A DNA stretch of 64,000 nt from NCBI RefSeq assembly GCF_018343815.1, contig NZ_CP060791.1, positions 1,157,269 through 1,221,268 of the forward strand. The letters are read 5' to 3'. This stretch comes from Chlamydia crocodili (lineage in GTDB: Bacteria; Chlamydiota; Chlamydiia; Chlamydiales; Chlamydiaceae). Below are positions 54,201 to 64,000 of this stretch, in pieces (position 1 is the first letter of the stretch; each line of letters starts with the position of its first letter). Below the pieces are notes generated by a model. That model was not told the DNA's origin. It ran no database searches and saw only the letters and a program-made list of their open reading frames with translations. A program made the position numbers and the translations under genes.

Positions 54201-57200
54201 CGATAGAAAAAAAGCAATCCTTGATAAAATGAAAGAAATGGCTCGAGGTAGTGGTCTGGATAAGCAAGAGCAAGAGAGTACAGAAAAATGGTATGAGAAA
54301 CTCTATGATGAGACACTACAAAAACGTGTCACTGATCCAAAGAAAAAATTAGAAGATATTGTTAAGAAATTTGAGGCAAGTGAACGTGTAGTTTTACAGG
54401 ATTTGGATCATTTTCTATCCGATGAACATTTATTTTCACGCATGCATAGAGACGGTTATTCTTTTAGTGATTTAATTGATCTTTATAGATTCATGGTTGC
54501 TAATTCAGGTGTTTCCGGAATCTTTTCTTCAGAAAGTGTTTTCCCTTCTCCTTCCAAGCACCTAGTACAGATGATGCAAACAACACTAGATGCTGATTAT
54601 GAGAATATGCATGACAATCTCGACAAAGTATATGATTACCTAGCTCTCAATCCAGATAGCCAAGAAGCAAAAGCAGCTTTAGAACAGGTACCAGAAGCAT
54701 TAAGGGAAAAATTAAAATCATCTCATATCCCTGATCTACTAACTCCTCCTGTAGATGCGTACGTCTCTGCTTTAGGAATGCAGTATGGTATGGACAATGG
54801 TGTGGAATCCAATCGTATTATGACGAGTACCATACCAGGTATATTCAATCCAACAGGCTATACCATGGCAAACTATTTCGATAGTCTTTATGAACTACAT
54901 CTAAGCATTCATGATGGTTCCTTGAATTTAGAGTCAGCAAAAAAATTTCTTGAAGATAAAGGTGTCTATTGTTTTATTGACAACGATCGTATTCAAGAGC
55001 TCGTCAAGCTTGCAAAGGATAAGAAATATCTCTCCTTAACTGAAATTCATCAAACTCTTTCTAAGACAGAAAATTTTGCACAAGCATCAGGCCATCTACT
55101 ATCCAGCATTTTACCTGGAGCTAGTGATATCTTTCAAAGAGAGGCAAATTTCGGTCGTCCCTTAGCAACTGCAATGCAAAATCCAACCGCGATTAATCCG
55201 TATGATTATCGCGGAGTAGGGGCTAGTAAAGATCTTTTCTCCACTCCTCCTGATGTACCGACGATACAAAATGCCGTAGAGCGAGCAAAATATTCTTTAT
55301 TTTCTTGGCCAGATTTCTCTAGAGAGATGATCCCTAAATGGGAGGGTTTAGCACACGCATTCGGTTCTGAGATTGCTCACATACACCCACAAACGTTTCT
55401 ATATCAATTAGAAGGGCGTTGTATGGGTCTCTCTATGCTCTATATGTCAGCTGAAAATTTCATTGACTATACTTTCATCACAAGAAATCTTCTGACAGTG
55501 GGTGCTCTATTTCAAATAAAAGAGCGTGATCATCTACGACTATCAGATGCAGATAATACGTTTTTAGAGAAGAGTCAAGCCTACATTGATTGGTTGCAAT
55601 ATCATGGAAATGCAGATCTGAAGACAGGAGGAATACTAACTGAACATACGTGGGACATTAATAAGTTAGTTCAGACATTTGGTAGACAAACAAGTATGCC
55701 AAGTCTATTAGTAACTACTCCCAGCCATTCCATGGTTGTTCAAGTAATAGGTAAAGCTTACAGAGTCACAGATCCCAACTTTGGACATTGTGATTTTCCA
55801 ACATTACGACAGGCTCTATTGTTCTTAGAATCTTCAGTACAACTAACTACAGAAGTAAGAGATCGCTATGGGATATCTCCTGAAAAAAGTGTAGCATCTC
55901 AGCTGAAACTCTACACTACAGATTCAACAAAAGCAAAAAACACCTGGTTTTCTTCTACTGATCTAGGATTTTCAGCTCTTGAGCATATGACAACTCTTGA
56001 TCTTATGATACTAAGGCTGGGAGATGTCCATATAGGCCGCAGAAGAATATCCTGGGCGGACCTATATAGAATAGGGGGGACTATTGATCATAAAAGGATC
56101 GATGAAAAGACCTCTGAAGCAGATCTCGATAAATTAAAATTAGATGGGGATATTTTACATGATTTTCTTTCTAGGCATGTCTTAGATCCCGATCTTGCTT
56201 CTACAATCCTATATATCTTAGATCATTACGGTATAGAAGATGGAACAAAAGAGGTCAGTAGGAAATTAATTGTTGCAACTCCTAGAGATCTCACAGCTTT
56301 AATAAGTGGGATTAAAAGCAAAGCACAGCAAGTGAGCTCCATGTTACGGAATATAATGGAGGACATAGGAAAAGCCATTAAAGGCACATCGGCTGGCGAT
56401 AAAGATAAGATATCTGTCACCAATGTGGATGTCAATGGAGATGAGATCTCCTTTGATTTTAAGGATGGAGGATCTACAAAAAAAATCAAAATTCCGAGTC
56501 ATGGATTAGTCAAATTATTTAAAGATCTAGGGAAAATGTTAAATGATCTTGCTGGTACAGGCGTTATGGATATGGAGCTCGGTATGTCCGCAGTCTCTAT
56601 TATACAATACGCACGCATGGTACAAGCAGGAAAAGGTAGTGAGGCTCAAGCTCTTTTTGACTTATTTTTAGATGGGAAAGAAATGGCTGAAATGACCTTA
56701 GGAACTGTTATCCAAGGTGTAGGAAAGAAATTCATTACAGATCAAGGGATTGATGGATTCCGATTAGAATCACTCATATCTAAGAAACTCATAAAAGCCT
56801 CTACAAAAGTTGGAGGAACTTTAGGAAAAGCATTTTTTAGATTAGGACAAATGTTAGAGCTTCCTATTCTTGAAGCTGTTGCTGGGGTCTGGAGTCTCTA
56901 TACTAGTATAGAAGATCTACAACACGCCTCTTCACATAGTGATACGATGGCAGCACGTGTTCAAATAGCTTTCGATACTATTACTTTAGCATTAACAATA
57001 TCTGCTGTTGCTGCTCCTGCTGCAATGTTAGCTGCAGGACCTATTGCTGCTATTGGCATGGGAGCTGCATCAATTGCTCGCAACATTGCTTTGACAGAAG
57101 AACGTCATAACGCTTGGAATGAATATAAACACTTCCTAGAAGAAGGCAGTGAACACATTGTAAACGCTTTCCCAGAAAGAGGATTGCTTGACTTCTCTGG

Positions 57201-60200
57201 GAATCATGTCTTGGGAAATATAGTTTTAGACCTAAGAAAAAATCCCCCTACTCTTACAGGAGATAGATCATATAATGCAAATAGATGGATTGGACATAAA
57301 CCAGGATGGTCTGATTCACAAGTCAGAGAAAAGTTAAGTTACGCATTTAGTATTACTCCATATTATGCCCTAGCAAGAGGACATGCCAATAGCTTTTGGC
57401 CTTCTGAAGTTCCTAAAATCCCCGCGGGCATCTACAACACCATTATTCTTGGATACGGAATTACATATCAAGGAACTACTGAGGTTGTTTATCTCTCAAA
57501 TAGAATAGTTTGGAAAGAAGCTGTCTTAGACCCAACATCTCGTTATTATGTACCCCCCTTAACAGCTAAAAAAGAAGAAAGTACGGTAATAACAGGAGAT
57601 ACACAAACGACTGTTATTCCTGTACGTCTTTTAGATAGTGATTCTCCAGAGAGAATAGCATACGCCTCACAATATAAAGATTATAAAATCACGATTAAAG
57701 GGGGCAAAGGAGGGATAACTGTTCAAATTGGTGGAGCGGGTTATTACAATATTACAGGGGCTCCGGGAGTTGAAAATGTAATTTCATTCCGTGGCATTCC
57801 ACCTCCACTGGGTGTCAAATTTAATCTAGCGCAATTAGAGCAACCAGTTCCTCTAACAAGACCTAATGGCACAAGTACGGATATTTTAAAAATTCGACAA
57901 AAAGGAATTTCTACAGTCATTGGTTCTTCTGGAGGCCAAGATACTTTAACAGGAAATCGTGATACCAAATTCTATGTAAGCCCTGGAGGAGGAATTATAT
58001 ATTCTGGAGCAGGGAAAAACTGGTATTACATCCCTAAATTAGATAACAATCTTACTATTGTACTTACTTCGAACTCTACCGATCACGATCTTACACTCGG
58101 CATGAGCTCATTTGAACTACATTCTGGAGGAAATAATCTAAACTTATTAGGCCTCAATGGGGATAACAGCACCGGCATATATATTGAGAATGCAAATAAG
58201 AGCAGTTCATATGAACATTGGATAGGTCATTTTAAAGTCAAATTCTCTGATGGCATTACAGTTGAAGCTATAGAAAAACCTCTCCCAGGGAATAGTACGA
58301 ACACTACTACTTTAGGCTTTACAAAATGTGATCAGTCTACCTGGGCATTAAAACATCCTGAAGAACCTGGATTCGTAGATAATATTGTGCGGTGGATGAA
58401 AAAATACCTCTGGTGGTTTGCTCCTGAAGTATCCATCGTTCAGCAGCACAGTCGCGTATCATATTATGACAACAAAAAGCTTTTTGTTTACAAACCCGAT
58501 AAACATACCGAGCTAGATATTCGAGCTCAAGATGAGTTTGGGGCGGTGGTTGAAGGTGCTGTGGGTGCTTCTTATCTCCTATCTTCTCCACCAAATATCA
58601 AAACCAAATCCACTGAAATTGTACTAGCAGAAGACGGGGATGCTCCTCAATTAATTGATCTTGGCTTACTTGTTCCAAGTTTAATTAAGGCTAAAATGAC
58701 AAGTAAGACATCCATAGATCTGGAAGTTTCTTCTCCAAGATATACAGTTCCTATGGTTTTAAGTTGGGATCCTGGAGATCCTCCTTGGAAAACAGTAATA
58801 GAAGTTAACTCGTATGTCCGACCAACTCTAGGGGAGTGGCATCGTAAAATCCAACAACATCCTGAACAAACCCACGTTCTTTATCACAGTAGCGTCCTAG
58901 TCCCAGAAAGATTAGAAGGTATACTGAGTCTAAACAACACAGTTACCTTGATGTTAAGTGAAGTAAATAAGACTAAAGAACATATTCTTGGGATCGAAAA
59001 TAAAGGCGGGATAAATCTGAAGATATGGGGAACTCTCCATGCCGGGCATATTGAAGGTGCTATGATGAATCAAATATGGACAAGGTTTAGAAACTTTGCG
59101 TCCTTAAAAGTCTTCGATATCACAGTACCAGCCTATTCTATTAAATATCTTGATTTCCAAGGCAGCGACAAAAGTAGTGGAAACATCCTATTTAACAGCA
59201 TACTAGAATCTAAATATCTTAAAGCAGATATCAAACCAAAAACGAAATTCTCTCATAACACATGGAGGTGGTATGACGAGGTTCAGATCTTCTCTACTTC
59301 ATTAGAGCTTGAAGACTTCTATCGTTATCGCATTCATTCTGAAACACAAGAATTATCGCGATACTTGATGTACTCTCAAAAATTAGTGAGCATACAAAAT
59401 AGAGATTTCATCTTAAAATTCTTCTTTGTTCGCGAAGGAAAGGGTGTAGGAGCTATACGTTTTGTATTTAAAAACTTCTTTAATGGATATCTGGATGGTA
59501 TTTCTGAGAGAACATTAGAAAAAGAAGCTAAACCTTTGATGGCTTCAAATCCATATCAATTCATTGATCCAGGTTACCGAGATCACTTAGAGCTGACTTT
59601 AGGGAAAGAGACGTTTAACCTAGCCACAATGGTTAGAGAATACTGTTCGTATTCCTATATTCTACCGCTAGGAGAAGATGAACAGCGTCGTTTGACTATT
59701 CCTCGCCAATATTGGTCTTTAAACTTGTCTGTATTAACTTATACTATAGATGCTAACAAGATCAAAAATGGTCCAGAAAAGACCCTGCTCTTTTTCTCTG
59801 ATGCAATGAAGGAATATAGACTTCCTTTAGCAACAATCTTGAAAAGTTCGTATTATTTAGATCCCGTAAGTGGAGACCTTTACATAACGCGAATAATAAG
59901 TAGTTGGAAGAATGAAGCGTTTGTCTTAACACTAAAAGAATTCAAACAGAATTGGGACATTTTCAAAGACATTGTTATCTTAGCACCCCACACAGAACTT
60001 ACCACATCTACAGCAACAGCTCTGACATTTGTTGGTCCCGAGTTGCGTCATTTAGAAATTAACTTCCCCATGATGTTTGGAGACAAGAGATTCGAAGAAA
60101 GGATAGTTTCTAGAGCAAGCACAATATTCCCAACTAATGACCAAATCATACACTATGATCCTAGAGTTGACAAACAGTTCTATGCGTTATCAGATTACAT

Positions 60201-60828
60201 GTTATGGAATCTTCGCGATAGAACTAAAGGCTCTTCTAAGCGCGCTAAAGCTTATGATAACTATTTACTAGCTTCGGCTATGCATTTATCTTCTAAAGAA
60301 CCTAAGTGGAAAATTCCAGATAGCATGCTGGAATACGCTATTGGTTATTACAGAGTGCAAGTTCCTCAATGGGTACGTTCTCATATGCGCACGTATACAC
60401 TTGTAAAAATGCCAAAAGGCAGTATTAAGATCTCATTAATCACAACACAAAACGATCTTTTTGATCGCAAACCTGGAGGAGGTTTTAACATTTACTTCTC
60501 CTTGCTCGGTTTAAATAAACACGTGAAAGCTCAAAGTGACAAACCTGGAGATATGTTACTCGATCTAGATAAAGATGTTATTCTTAAAGTGCAGAAGATC
60601 GATGAAAGCGAATATTCCAGGAAAAGAATTTATGTAGTTGCAGAAATTGCTACAGAAGAAGAGCGCAGATTAAGACCTAATTCACAGGTAATCGTCTTTC
60701 CTGGAGGGGAGAGGTTTAGATATAAAAGAAATGTGAGCGATAATAAAGAAGAAGAGAATGATGAAGAACAAGAAGAGGAAGAAGATGACGATGAAGAAAA
60801 CGAAGATCAAGAGGATGACTTTAATTAG
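51226..60828 (+). CDS. Toxin 2, main body (glycosyltransferase/C58 protease type, out of frame with its start)
   Basis: The frame is open for 3200 codons and is a close paralogue of toxin 1 along its whole length. It keeps the furin-like RRKR (residues 87-90 here), SDQIR and the DXD motif (D443, D445), the C58 triad (C1399, H1501, D1516, with the same spacing as toxin 1), and the hydrophobic stretch near 1914-1955. The open frame begins at a TTG in the G tract, which is not a credible start. The first ATG is near 51768. So the body is silent unless the G tract slips, the ribosome or polymerase slips, or there is a sequence error. Uniquely it ends in about 30 nearly all acidic residues. The intact frame over 9.6 kb argues for recent or reversible silencing. 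Confidence 0.85.
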   Translation: MGGEGGSRGKKRILAKLVKASASSQSRKPTTTPARYSPTHIPNSTSFLPESSTPLEQSIGETSSALIKKDTTTPVQKAAKDLHYLSRRKRGLEDEAQAGGSATNTYDLTPENIVKKLGLTPEQERTCQTPINNLKKAIGRYNDLQTKNSRKGQDLLVKQSTFLETIQKRAKISKQPIVEQVMTTIRTEFLSHKVKVDKHLHGIWIAGSPPDDTDAYIKVFLQTYTDFDFLFWVDETAYGAAKFSSTLKKIAFDSSLNDLRKETGEDVKKFVKYFDDLKAKYDATENLDEREKYYDDLLQMYNDYERVDEHVKNHFNAIFLRNIIVSQDGFFNFCMLKGVDAITDQTRIEYLEETIKLPKEEIEQYKKTIETNKKKIQDIVDKVNKSLGSDRVKIKDVKNLTRMKDRMHLYNYEMEMLLRWNYAAASDQIRMFMLEEHGGIYTDLDIMPTYSQEVTNAIFEKGGNRFFESLQIRRALSDAALKIANGETTVTLEQITKEIDTSELTDDDKKKVTELIGKFQEIHKSEGGAQGKTKKSLFQTMAPEIVRDTMPILRRYHKWSTGWHIRGLNGLMMSHKGSALVDGVIRGQWQAYAELRHLRENVLSGDFFNTLEDLTHLDRDEMVGGHLVKDYLGKSLFYDFRQDSIIPGAVSTLGITGPGLIRNEMIKYFKGLGPMGKAFLTKDGNKLGDDAYLGSYKQITTPEGETTYDWTNPLSIGSNDVTPGDESTWCNIKRPCAGELLFSDPSKLRVETPKGVERTKVDQAEFTKLWLQKSKDNLPGGLLERFNHLITERNIDIVRMSELDREIYAFKMEIKDDVIAQASMFSLQLQLAQLIRDVKLPVSNQVNYFPNPHQHFEEDLEKAIKLYLNSNSQTGITIWHSSSSDLSMFLKDMLSVAERQLEIGNLIDSISPSPFSITEMELLTKYSELSSKESLDFLTPEETDKFLEITSKIAEDRNLQAKVNEIEEHVSSGQLFKKLENLIDRWLTLSDDDRKKAILDKMKEMARGSGLDKQEQESTEKWYEKLYDETLQKRVTDPKKKLEDIVKKFEASERVVLQDLDHFLSDEHLFSRMHRDGYSFSDLIDLYRFMVANSGVSGIFSSESVFPSPSKHLVQMMQTTLDADYENMHDNLDKVYDYLALNPDSQEAKAALEQVPEALREKLKSSHIPDLLTPPVDAYVSALGMQYGMDNGVESNRIMTSTIPGIFNPTGYTMANYFDSLYELHLSIHDGSLNLESAKKFLEDKGVYCFIDNDRIQELVKLAKDKKYLSLTEIHQTLSKTENFAQASGHLLSSILPGASDIFQREANFGRPLATAMQNPTAINPYDYRGVGASKDLFSTPPDVPTIQNAVERAKYSLFSWPDFSREMIPKWEGLAHAFGSEIAHIHPQTFLYQLEGRCMGLSMLYMSAENFIDYTFITRNLLTVGALFQIKERDHLRLSDADNTFLEKSQAYIDWLQYHGNADLKTGGILTEHTWDINKLVQTFGRQTSMPSLLVTTPSHSMVVQVIGKAYRVTDPNFGHCDFPTLRQALLFLESSVQLTTEVRDRYGISPEKSVASQLKLYTTDSTKAKNTWFSSTDLGFSALEHMTTLDLMILRLGDVHIGRRRISWADLYRIGGTIDHKRIDEKTSEADLDKLKLDGDILHDFLSRHVLDPDLASTILYILDHYGIEDGTKEVSRKLIVATPRDLTALISGIKSKAQQVSSMLRNIMEDIGKAIKGTSAGDKDKISVTNVDVNGDEISFDFKDGGSTKKIKIPSHGLVKLFKDLGKMLNDLAGTGVMDMELGMSAVSIIQYARMVQAGKGSEAQALFDLFLDGKEMAEMTLGTVIQGVGKKFITDQGIDGFRLESLISKKLIKASTKVGGTLGKAFFRLGQMLELPILEAVAGVWSLYTSIEDLQHASSHSDTMAARVQIAFDTITLALTISAVAAPAAMLAAGPIAAIGMGAASIARNIALTEERHNAWNEYKHFLEEGSEHIVNAFPERGLLDFSGNHVLGNIVLDLRKNPPTLTGDRSYNANRWIGHKPGWSDSQVREKLSYAFSITPYYALARGHANSFWPSEVPKIPAGIYNTIILGYGITYQGTTEVVYLSNRIVWKEAVLDPTSRYYVPPLTAKKEESTVITGDTQTTVIPVRLLDSDSPERIAYASQYKDYKITIKGGKGGITVQIGGAGYYNITGAPGVENVISFRGIPPPLGVKFNLAQLEQPVPLTRPNGTSTDILKIRQKGISTVIGSSGGQDTLTGNRDTKFYVSPGGGIIYSGAGKNWYYIPKLDNNLTIVLTSNSTDHDLTLGMSSFELHSGGNNLNLLGLNGDNSTGIYIENANKSSSYEHWIGHFKVKFSDGITVEAIEKPLPGNSTNTTTLGFTKCDQSTWALKHPEEPGFVDNIVRWMKKYLWWFAPEVSIVQQHSRVSYYDNKKLFVYKPDKHTELDIRAQDEFGAVVEGAVGASYLLSSPPNIKTKSTEIVLAEDGDAPQLIDLGLLVPSLIKAKMTSKTSIDLEVSSPRYTVPMVLSWDPGDPPWKTVIEVNSYVRPTLGEWHRKIQQHPEQTHVLYHSSVLVPERLEGILSLNNTVTLMLSEVNKTKEHILGIENKGGINLKIWGTLHAGHIEGAMMNQIWTRFRNFASLKVFDITVPAYSIKYLDFQGSDKSSGNILFNSILESKYLKADIKPKTKFSHNTWRWYDEVQIFSTSLELEDFYRYRIHSETQELSRYLMYSQKLVSIQNRDFILKFFFVREGKGVGAIRFVFKNFFNGYLDGISERTLEKEAKPLMASNPYQFIDPGYRDHLELTLGKETFNLATMVREYCSYSYILPLGEDEQRRLTIPRQYWSLNLSVLTYTIDANKIKNGPEKTLLFFSDAMKEYRLPLATILKSSYYLDPVSGDLYITRIISSWKNEAFVLTLKEFKQNWDIFKDIVILAPHTELTTSTATALTFVGPELRHLEINFPMMFGDKRFEERIVSRASTIFPTNDQIIHYDPRVDKQFYALSDYMLWNLRDRTKGSSKRAKAYDNYLLASAMHLSSKEPKWKIPDSMLEYAIGYYRVQVPQWVRSHMRTYTLVKMPKGSIKISLITTQNDLFDRKPGGGFNIYFSLLGLNKHVKAQSDKPGDMLLDLDKDVILKVQKIDESEYSRKRIYVVAEIATEEERRLRPNSQVIVFPGGERFRYKRNVSDNKEEENDEEQEEEEDDDEENEDQEDDFN
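51228..51242 (+). repeat. Interrupted G tract (G8-A-G6) in toxin 2
   Basis: Eight G, one A, six G, at the same place as the G23 tract of toxin 1 (both follow ACTATT and precede AAGAAAAGAATTCTGGC). The frame breaks here. The A interruption would lower slippage rate compared with toxin 1. Confidence 0.95.
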
Positions 60829-61724
60829 AGCCGCCAGTTAACAACGACTTTACTCATCGAGTAGTGGTGTATTTCAGGATTCTTAAGAACCCCTAATTTC
60901 TCCAATTCTTTTAGTACTCGAGATCCTAACAATCCTTTCGTCAAAGGATTCTCATCTGAATAATCAAAGAACAAAAGTTTCGCCCATAGAGATTCTGGAG
61001 AATCTAAGGGGACTATAGTCTCTATTTTTCCATTATCATTTTTTTGGGATCTATAGACTAAGAAAGCTAGAAAGAGTCTAGAAAGCTTTTCGATACCTTT
61101 TTGACTAACTATATCTTCCGACTCTGTCTTTAAAATCTCTCTGCAAAGTAAGGGGAAGTTTATAGGGAAATCCGCAGGCTCTCCGTGAGGGCTTTTTTTA
61201 ACCTTTTTTAGCTTATCTCTAGGAATTTGAATTCCTGAAAAATCCATTTTAGCGGACAGACTAGGGTAATCAATCCAAAAACTCATGTCATTCACTTCGG
61301 AAGACTCTATAGAATCAAAAGCTATGTAACAGTCTTCTAGTGGCAAAGAGGTATAAACAAGGGGAAGACGACGTATATTTTGTAATACTTGAGGATAGAG
61401 AACGAGAATTTTCCGTTCTTCTTTGCTAACTAAGTTATCAATACAGACAATCCGACCTTTATAAGAAAGATAAGCGTACAGAAGAAACCGTATTGCTAGA
61501 GCAATGATTGTAATAGGGATAAATACCAAACAGAGAATTCTTAAGACCTTTTCAAAGGTGGATAAGATATGTCCTGGAATAGTCACGGCCCAAGCCTTAT
61601 TCTGAGGATCTCTGGCAACTATATAGGATTGCTGACCTCCAAGGTAAAGATAAGAATCTAGGAAAGAAACCGTCTTTTCTAGAAGAGAAGGTCTAGAATA
61701 GTCCGAAAAAATAAGATACGGCAT
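60825..61724 (-). CDS. DUF648-like chlamydial protein, copy C
   Basis: This 299-residue protein has the shared N-terminal block: [18 protein letters not shown], a GHILSTFEK block, and one membrane segment at about residues 62-85 ([23 protein letters not shown]). It is shorter than copies A and B but has the same C-terminal layout ([18 protein letters not shown]). It converges with toxin 2 and their stop codons overlap within 4 bases. A fragment of a similar gene lies behind toxin 1. Function unknown. Confidence 0.7.
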   Translation of the reverse strand: MPYLIFSDYSRPSLLEKTVSFLDSYLYLGGQQSYIVARDPQNKAWAVTIPGHILSTFEKVLRILCLVFIPITIIALAIRFLLYAYLSYKGRIVCIDNLVSKEERKILVLYPQVLQNIRRLPLVYTSLPLEDCYIAFDSIESSEVNDMSFWIDYPSLSAKMDFSGIQIPRDKLKKVKKSPHGEPADFPINFPLLCREILKTESEDIVSQKGIEKLSRLFLAFLVYRSQKNDNGKIETIVPLDSPESLWAKLLFFDYSDENPLTKGLLGSRVLKELEKLGVLKNPEIHHYSMSKVVVNWRL

Positions 61725-61917
61725 TTCCCACCCAGATAATAAAATTATTAAAAGGTCATCCTATTATAAATGAAACTAGGAATAAGGGTTAAGGTATTAA
61801 TAATTAACTATATGGCCCGTCTATAAACAACTAATTATGCAACATAATACATATTATCAGACCATAAAAAAACATTGAAAAGTTTGGTTTTATTCTATTC
61901 CCCGAACCTATCTTGCT

Positions 61918-63330
61918 CTAGAGCATTTCCTCTACGATTATACCAGCATGACCAACCAGTACGCCGTTATGATAACAAGGAACTTCCTCTAAGGAAGCTA
62001 TAGCAACTATGGGTAAATTCCTTTCACAAACAAGTTTCTTGCGCAAGGATACAAATTGTACTTCACTTAGCGCTTCCACGTTAAGTTCTCGCATTCTTTT
62101 TCTAATCGCATCCACACCACGCTGTCTCATGCTAGCTAAGTCTATTTGCGCCATGAGCGAATTAAGACATCTATCCGCATAGAACTTGAATGTCGCCTCA
62201 TCAACACTGCGGAATACTCCCTCATGTATAGGCATCCCTATAACCCCACCGGGAGGCACGTAAGTACCAGGAACATAAGTAAAGGTAAATCGTTGCATAT
62301 TCCCCTTCTGGGTGTAGAAAGAGAAGCGTTTATGTATTCCCACCTCACCACATGTACGAATCTGCATTTGCTCAAGTTTATCTCTATCGCAACCATATAA
62401 AAGCAGCCTAAAGATTTCGCACATCAAATCTCTATTATCTTGAGTAACTCTAGGCGTCAAATACCTACTCTCAATTTCTGAATCTGATAGAGGCGAGCGT
62501 CTTATTATTGGGGGTGTTGGGGCAGGCTTTACTATTGGTTTAATTGGCTGTTTTATAGCTTCAGGAATCGTCGGTTTAGGTTGTTCCACCTCTATGTGCT
62601 CTAAACCCTGAGTTCCGTATTTACAAAATAGCGCTAAGCGGAGAACAAATTTGACAACTAAAAGTAAAATAATAGGGATAATCAAGATGATTGCTATTGC
62701 TTTTATGAAACGTAGTAATTTGGGTTCACTTTCGTCTATTGCGAACTCTGATGGACTGGTTTCAAAAACCAATCTGTCCTTCTTAGCTGTAATCACATGC
62801 ACATGTTTTGCTAAACAGCCAATATTAGTGCATAGGGCATCAATACGTTCTATAGCTTTCTCTAAAATGGTTGACCGCCCCATATCAGACATCTCTTTAA
62901 GATAAGTTGGGCTAAAAGTTACGGAAGATAAAAATGAAATTCCTGCAGGAACGGTTGGATTCGATGGTTTTACTTCAATACGCTCTATAGCCGTGAACCC
63001 GTATTTACAAAATAGAACAAAACGCAAAATGAGTTTAATAAATAGAAGGACAATCATAGGAATGATCAGAATAATAGCCAGTGTCCTTATAATTAAATTT
63101 AAATCCGATTCTTCCGGATCTATGACCAAACGCTCGTAGCTACTTTTGAAAACTAGACCACATTTTTCTACTGTGATGATCTGTACACGTTTGCTAAAGC
63201 AACCAAGACTCGAGCAAAAATCATCAACACGCTCTACCATATTTTCTAAAACGGTAGACGCTCCCCTTTTGGACATCTCTTCGAGATATTCCTGAGAAAA
63301 TCTGATAGAGGAAAAAAATGAAATTCCCAT
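61918..63330 (-). CDS. Chlamydial membrane protein with a duplicated N-terminal module
   Basis: The 470-residue protein contains the same module twice. Each copy has a short FSxxYLxEM start, a segment ending in an LxCxxKxVxxIT motif, and a membrane region (about residues 84-105 and 208-232, both containing IAIILIIPIILLL-like sequence) followed by an FCKYGxxxxEHIEV-type block. A Pro-rich linker (KPTIPEAIKQPIKPIVKPAP) leads to a soluble C-terminal domain of about 200 residues. The module resembles the N-terminal part of the DUF648-like genes. The C-terminal part is similar to the partial gene that follows. Function unknown. Confidence 0.65.
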   Translation of the reverse strand: MGISFFSSIRFSQEYLEEMSKRGASTVLENMVERVDDFCSSLGCFSKRVQIITVEKCGLVFKSSYERLVIDPEESDLNLIIRTLAIILIIPMIVLLFIKLILRFVLFCKYGFTAIERIEVKPSNPTVPAGISFLSSVTFSPTYLKEMSDMGRSTILEKAIERIDALCTNIGCLAKHVHVITAKKDRLVFETSPSEFAIDESEPKLLRFIKAIAIILIIPIILLLVVKFVLRLALFCKYGTQGLEHIEVEQPKPTIPEAIKQPIKPIVKPAPTPPIIRRSPLSDSEIESRYLTPRVTQDNRDLMCEIFRLLLYGCDRDKLEQMQIRTCGEVGIHKRFSFYTQKGNMQRFTFTYVPGTYVPPGGVIGMPIHEGVFRSVDEATFKFYADRCLNSLMAQIDLASMRQRGVDAIRKRMRELNVEALSEVQFVSLRKKLVCERNLPIVAIASLEEVPCYHNGVLVGHAGIIVEEML

Positions 63331-63368
63331 TCCGACCTAATTTATAAAAACTGCTTCTACAAGCTGCT

Positions 63369-64000
63369 TTAATCGAATTTCTTCTCGATTATAACCCCAA
63401 CATTTTCCCCTAAAGAATTCCTTGTCTGATTGACAATGAATATCTCAATATTAAAAAGTCCCAATTTACAATCTCGGTTTAGCCCATCCTTTATAAGATT
63501 CTCGACTTCCTCTTTGTTTGAATCCGTTGTAATAGGAACTGCTTCTAGGAAATCAGCAGTGACCCCTAATCTCTCTCTGAACTTTTCTGAAGCCTTAGAT
63601 ACTGAAGTAATAATATCTTGGTTGCCGTATTCATCTGTTGATAAATAACCGGGATAATAAGTAAATTTCAGTCCTGGGATTCCTGTTAGTTTAAACACAA
63701 CAGGGGAAGTGGAACCTTTCCATGGAATGTGTTCTGGGAAAATACCCCTTCCTTCATACTCTATCGCACTAGTAAAGCTACATAAATTCAGGAATTCGGT
63801 AGCTCTAGTCAAAAGATCCCGTTGATCCTGAGATAATTTAGGAAGCATTATAAAGTTTTCTATAATCTCTTCTCGTGTAAGAGGAACAGGCAGAACCTCA
63901 GCAACCTCTATCCCTTCTATTGGTACCGCAGGTTTTCGAGTAGGCCCGACAACAGGTTTCGGAGCAGGAGCTGGAGTCGCTATCTCTTCAATGTTCCCTG
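63369..64000 (-). CDS. Partial paralogue of the preceding membrane protein
   Basis: The reverse frame is open from the stop at 63369 to the right edge of the window. An ATG at 63848 is in frame, but the open frame continues upstream with a Pro/Ala-rich linker (PAPAPKPVVGPTRKPAVPIEG), as in the linker of the gene at 61918. The following LSQDQRDLLTRATEFLNL aligns with VTQDNRDLMCEIFRLLL of that gene. So this is the C-terminal part of a paralogue whose membrane module lies beyond the window. The gap between the two genes is 38 bases, so they may form an operon. Confidence 0.65.
   Translation of the reverse strand, partial: GNIEEIATPAPAPKPVVGPTRKPAVPIEGIEVAEVLPVPLTREEIIENFIMLPKLSQDQRDLLTRATEFLNLCSFTSAIEYEGRGIFPEHIPWKGSTSPVVFKLTGIPGLKFTYYPGYLSTDEYGNQDIITSVSKASEKFRERLGVTADFLEAVPITTDSNKEEVENLIKDGLNRDCKLGLFNIEIFIVNQTRNSLGENVGVIIEKKFD

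Noticed and set aside
58337..58594. Reverse-strand open frame inside toxin 2
   Set aside because: It is a shadow of the toxin gene and is not kept in toxin 1.

Overview
The window is chromosomal DNA of a Chlamydia species. The evidence is the tightly packed AT-rich genes, a run of chlamydia-specific families (IncA-like, DUF648-like and DUF1389-like proteins), the argR-glnP-glnQ set, and two very large chlamydial cytotoxin genes. The IncA N-terminus and the toxins point to the former Chlamydophila group (C. psittaci, C. caviae, C. felis, C. pecorum and relatives). I do not assign a species.

Bases 1-12,400 are mostly housekeeping: a TtcA-like tRNA thiolase, a SEC-C protein, tRNA-Thr and tRNA-Tyr, then three tandem fibre-like genes with C1q-like heads. 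These are followed by rimO, a small rpmG, a LolC/LolD exporter pair, a DUF1389-like protein, rplM-rpsI, an NlpC/P60 hydrolase and adk. Bases 12,600-15,500 hold a pair of paralogous Inc-like membrane proteins. One ends in three PPxY motifs. The other has lost its PPxY tail through a frameshift. Bases 15,570-24,200 hold pgl-zwf, an oppA gene with the remains of a second copy behind it, tsaD, argR-glnP-glnQ, and another fibre-like gene with phage-tail-type repeats. Bases 24,300-34,700 hold a large AsmA/TamB-like envelope protein, a BrkB/YihY protein, a methyltransferase, incA, and rpe-efp-accB-accC.

Bases 34,800-64,000 look like the plasticity zone. Two DUF648-like genes and two short Inc-like genes precede two tandem toxin genes of about 10 kb each. 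Each toxin has a clostridial-toxin-like glycosyltransferase domain (DXD), a YopT-like C58 cysteine protease triad and a hydrophobic pore-like region. Toxin 1 carries an uninterrupted run of 23 G in its coding sequence and is in frame. Toxin 2 carries a shorter interrupted G tract at the same place and is out of frame. This looks like phase-variable expression of a toxin pair. Both toxins share a duplicated promoter region. A DUF648-like gene follows toxin 2, and a fragment of such a gene lies behind toxin 1, so the duplicated unit was probably promoter + toxin + DUF648 gene. The window ends inside a second set of chlamydial membrane proteins.

The best leads for new biology are the poly-G switching of the toxins, the PPxY-bearing Inc-like proteins (possible recruitment of host NEDD4-type ubiquitin ligases), and the two loci of trimeric-fibre-like proteins.
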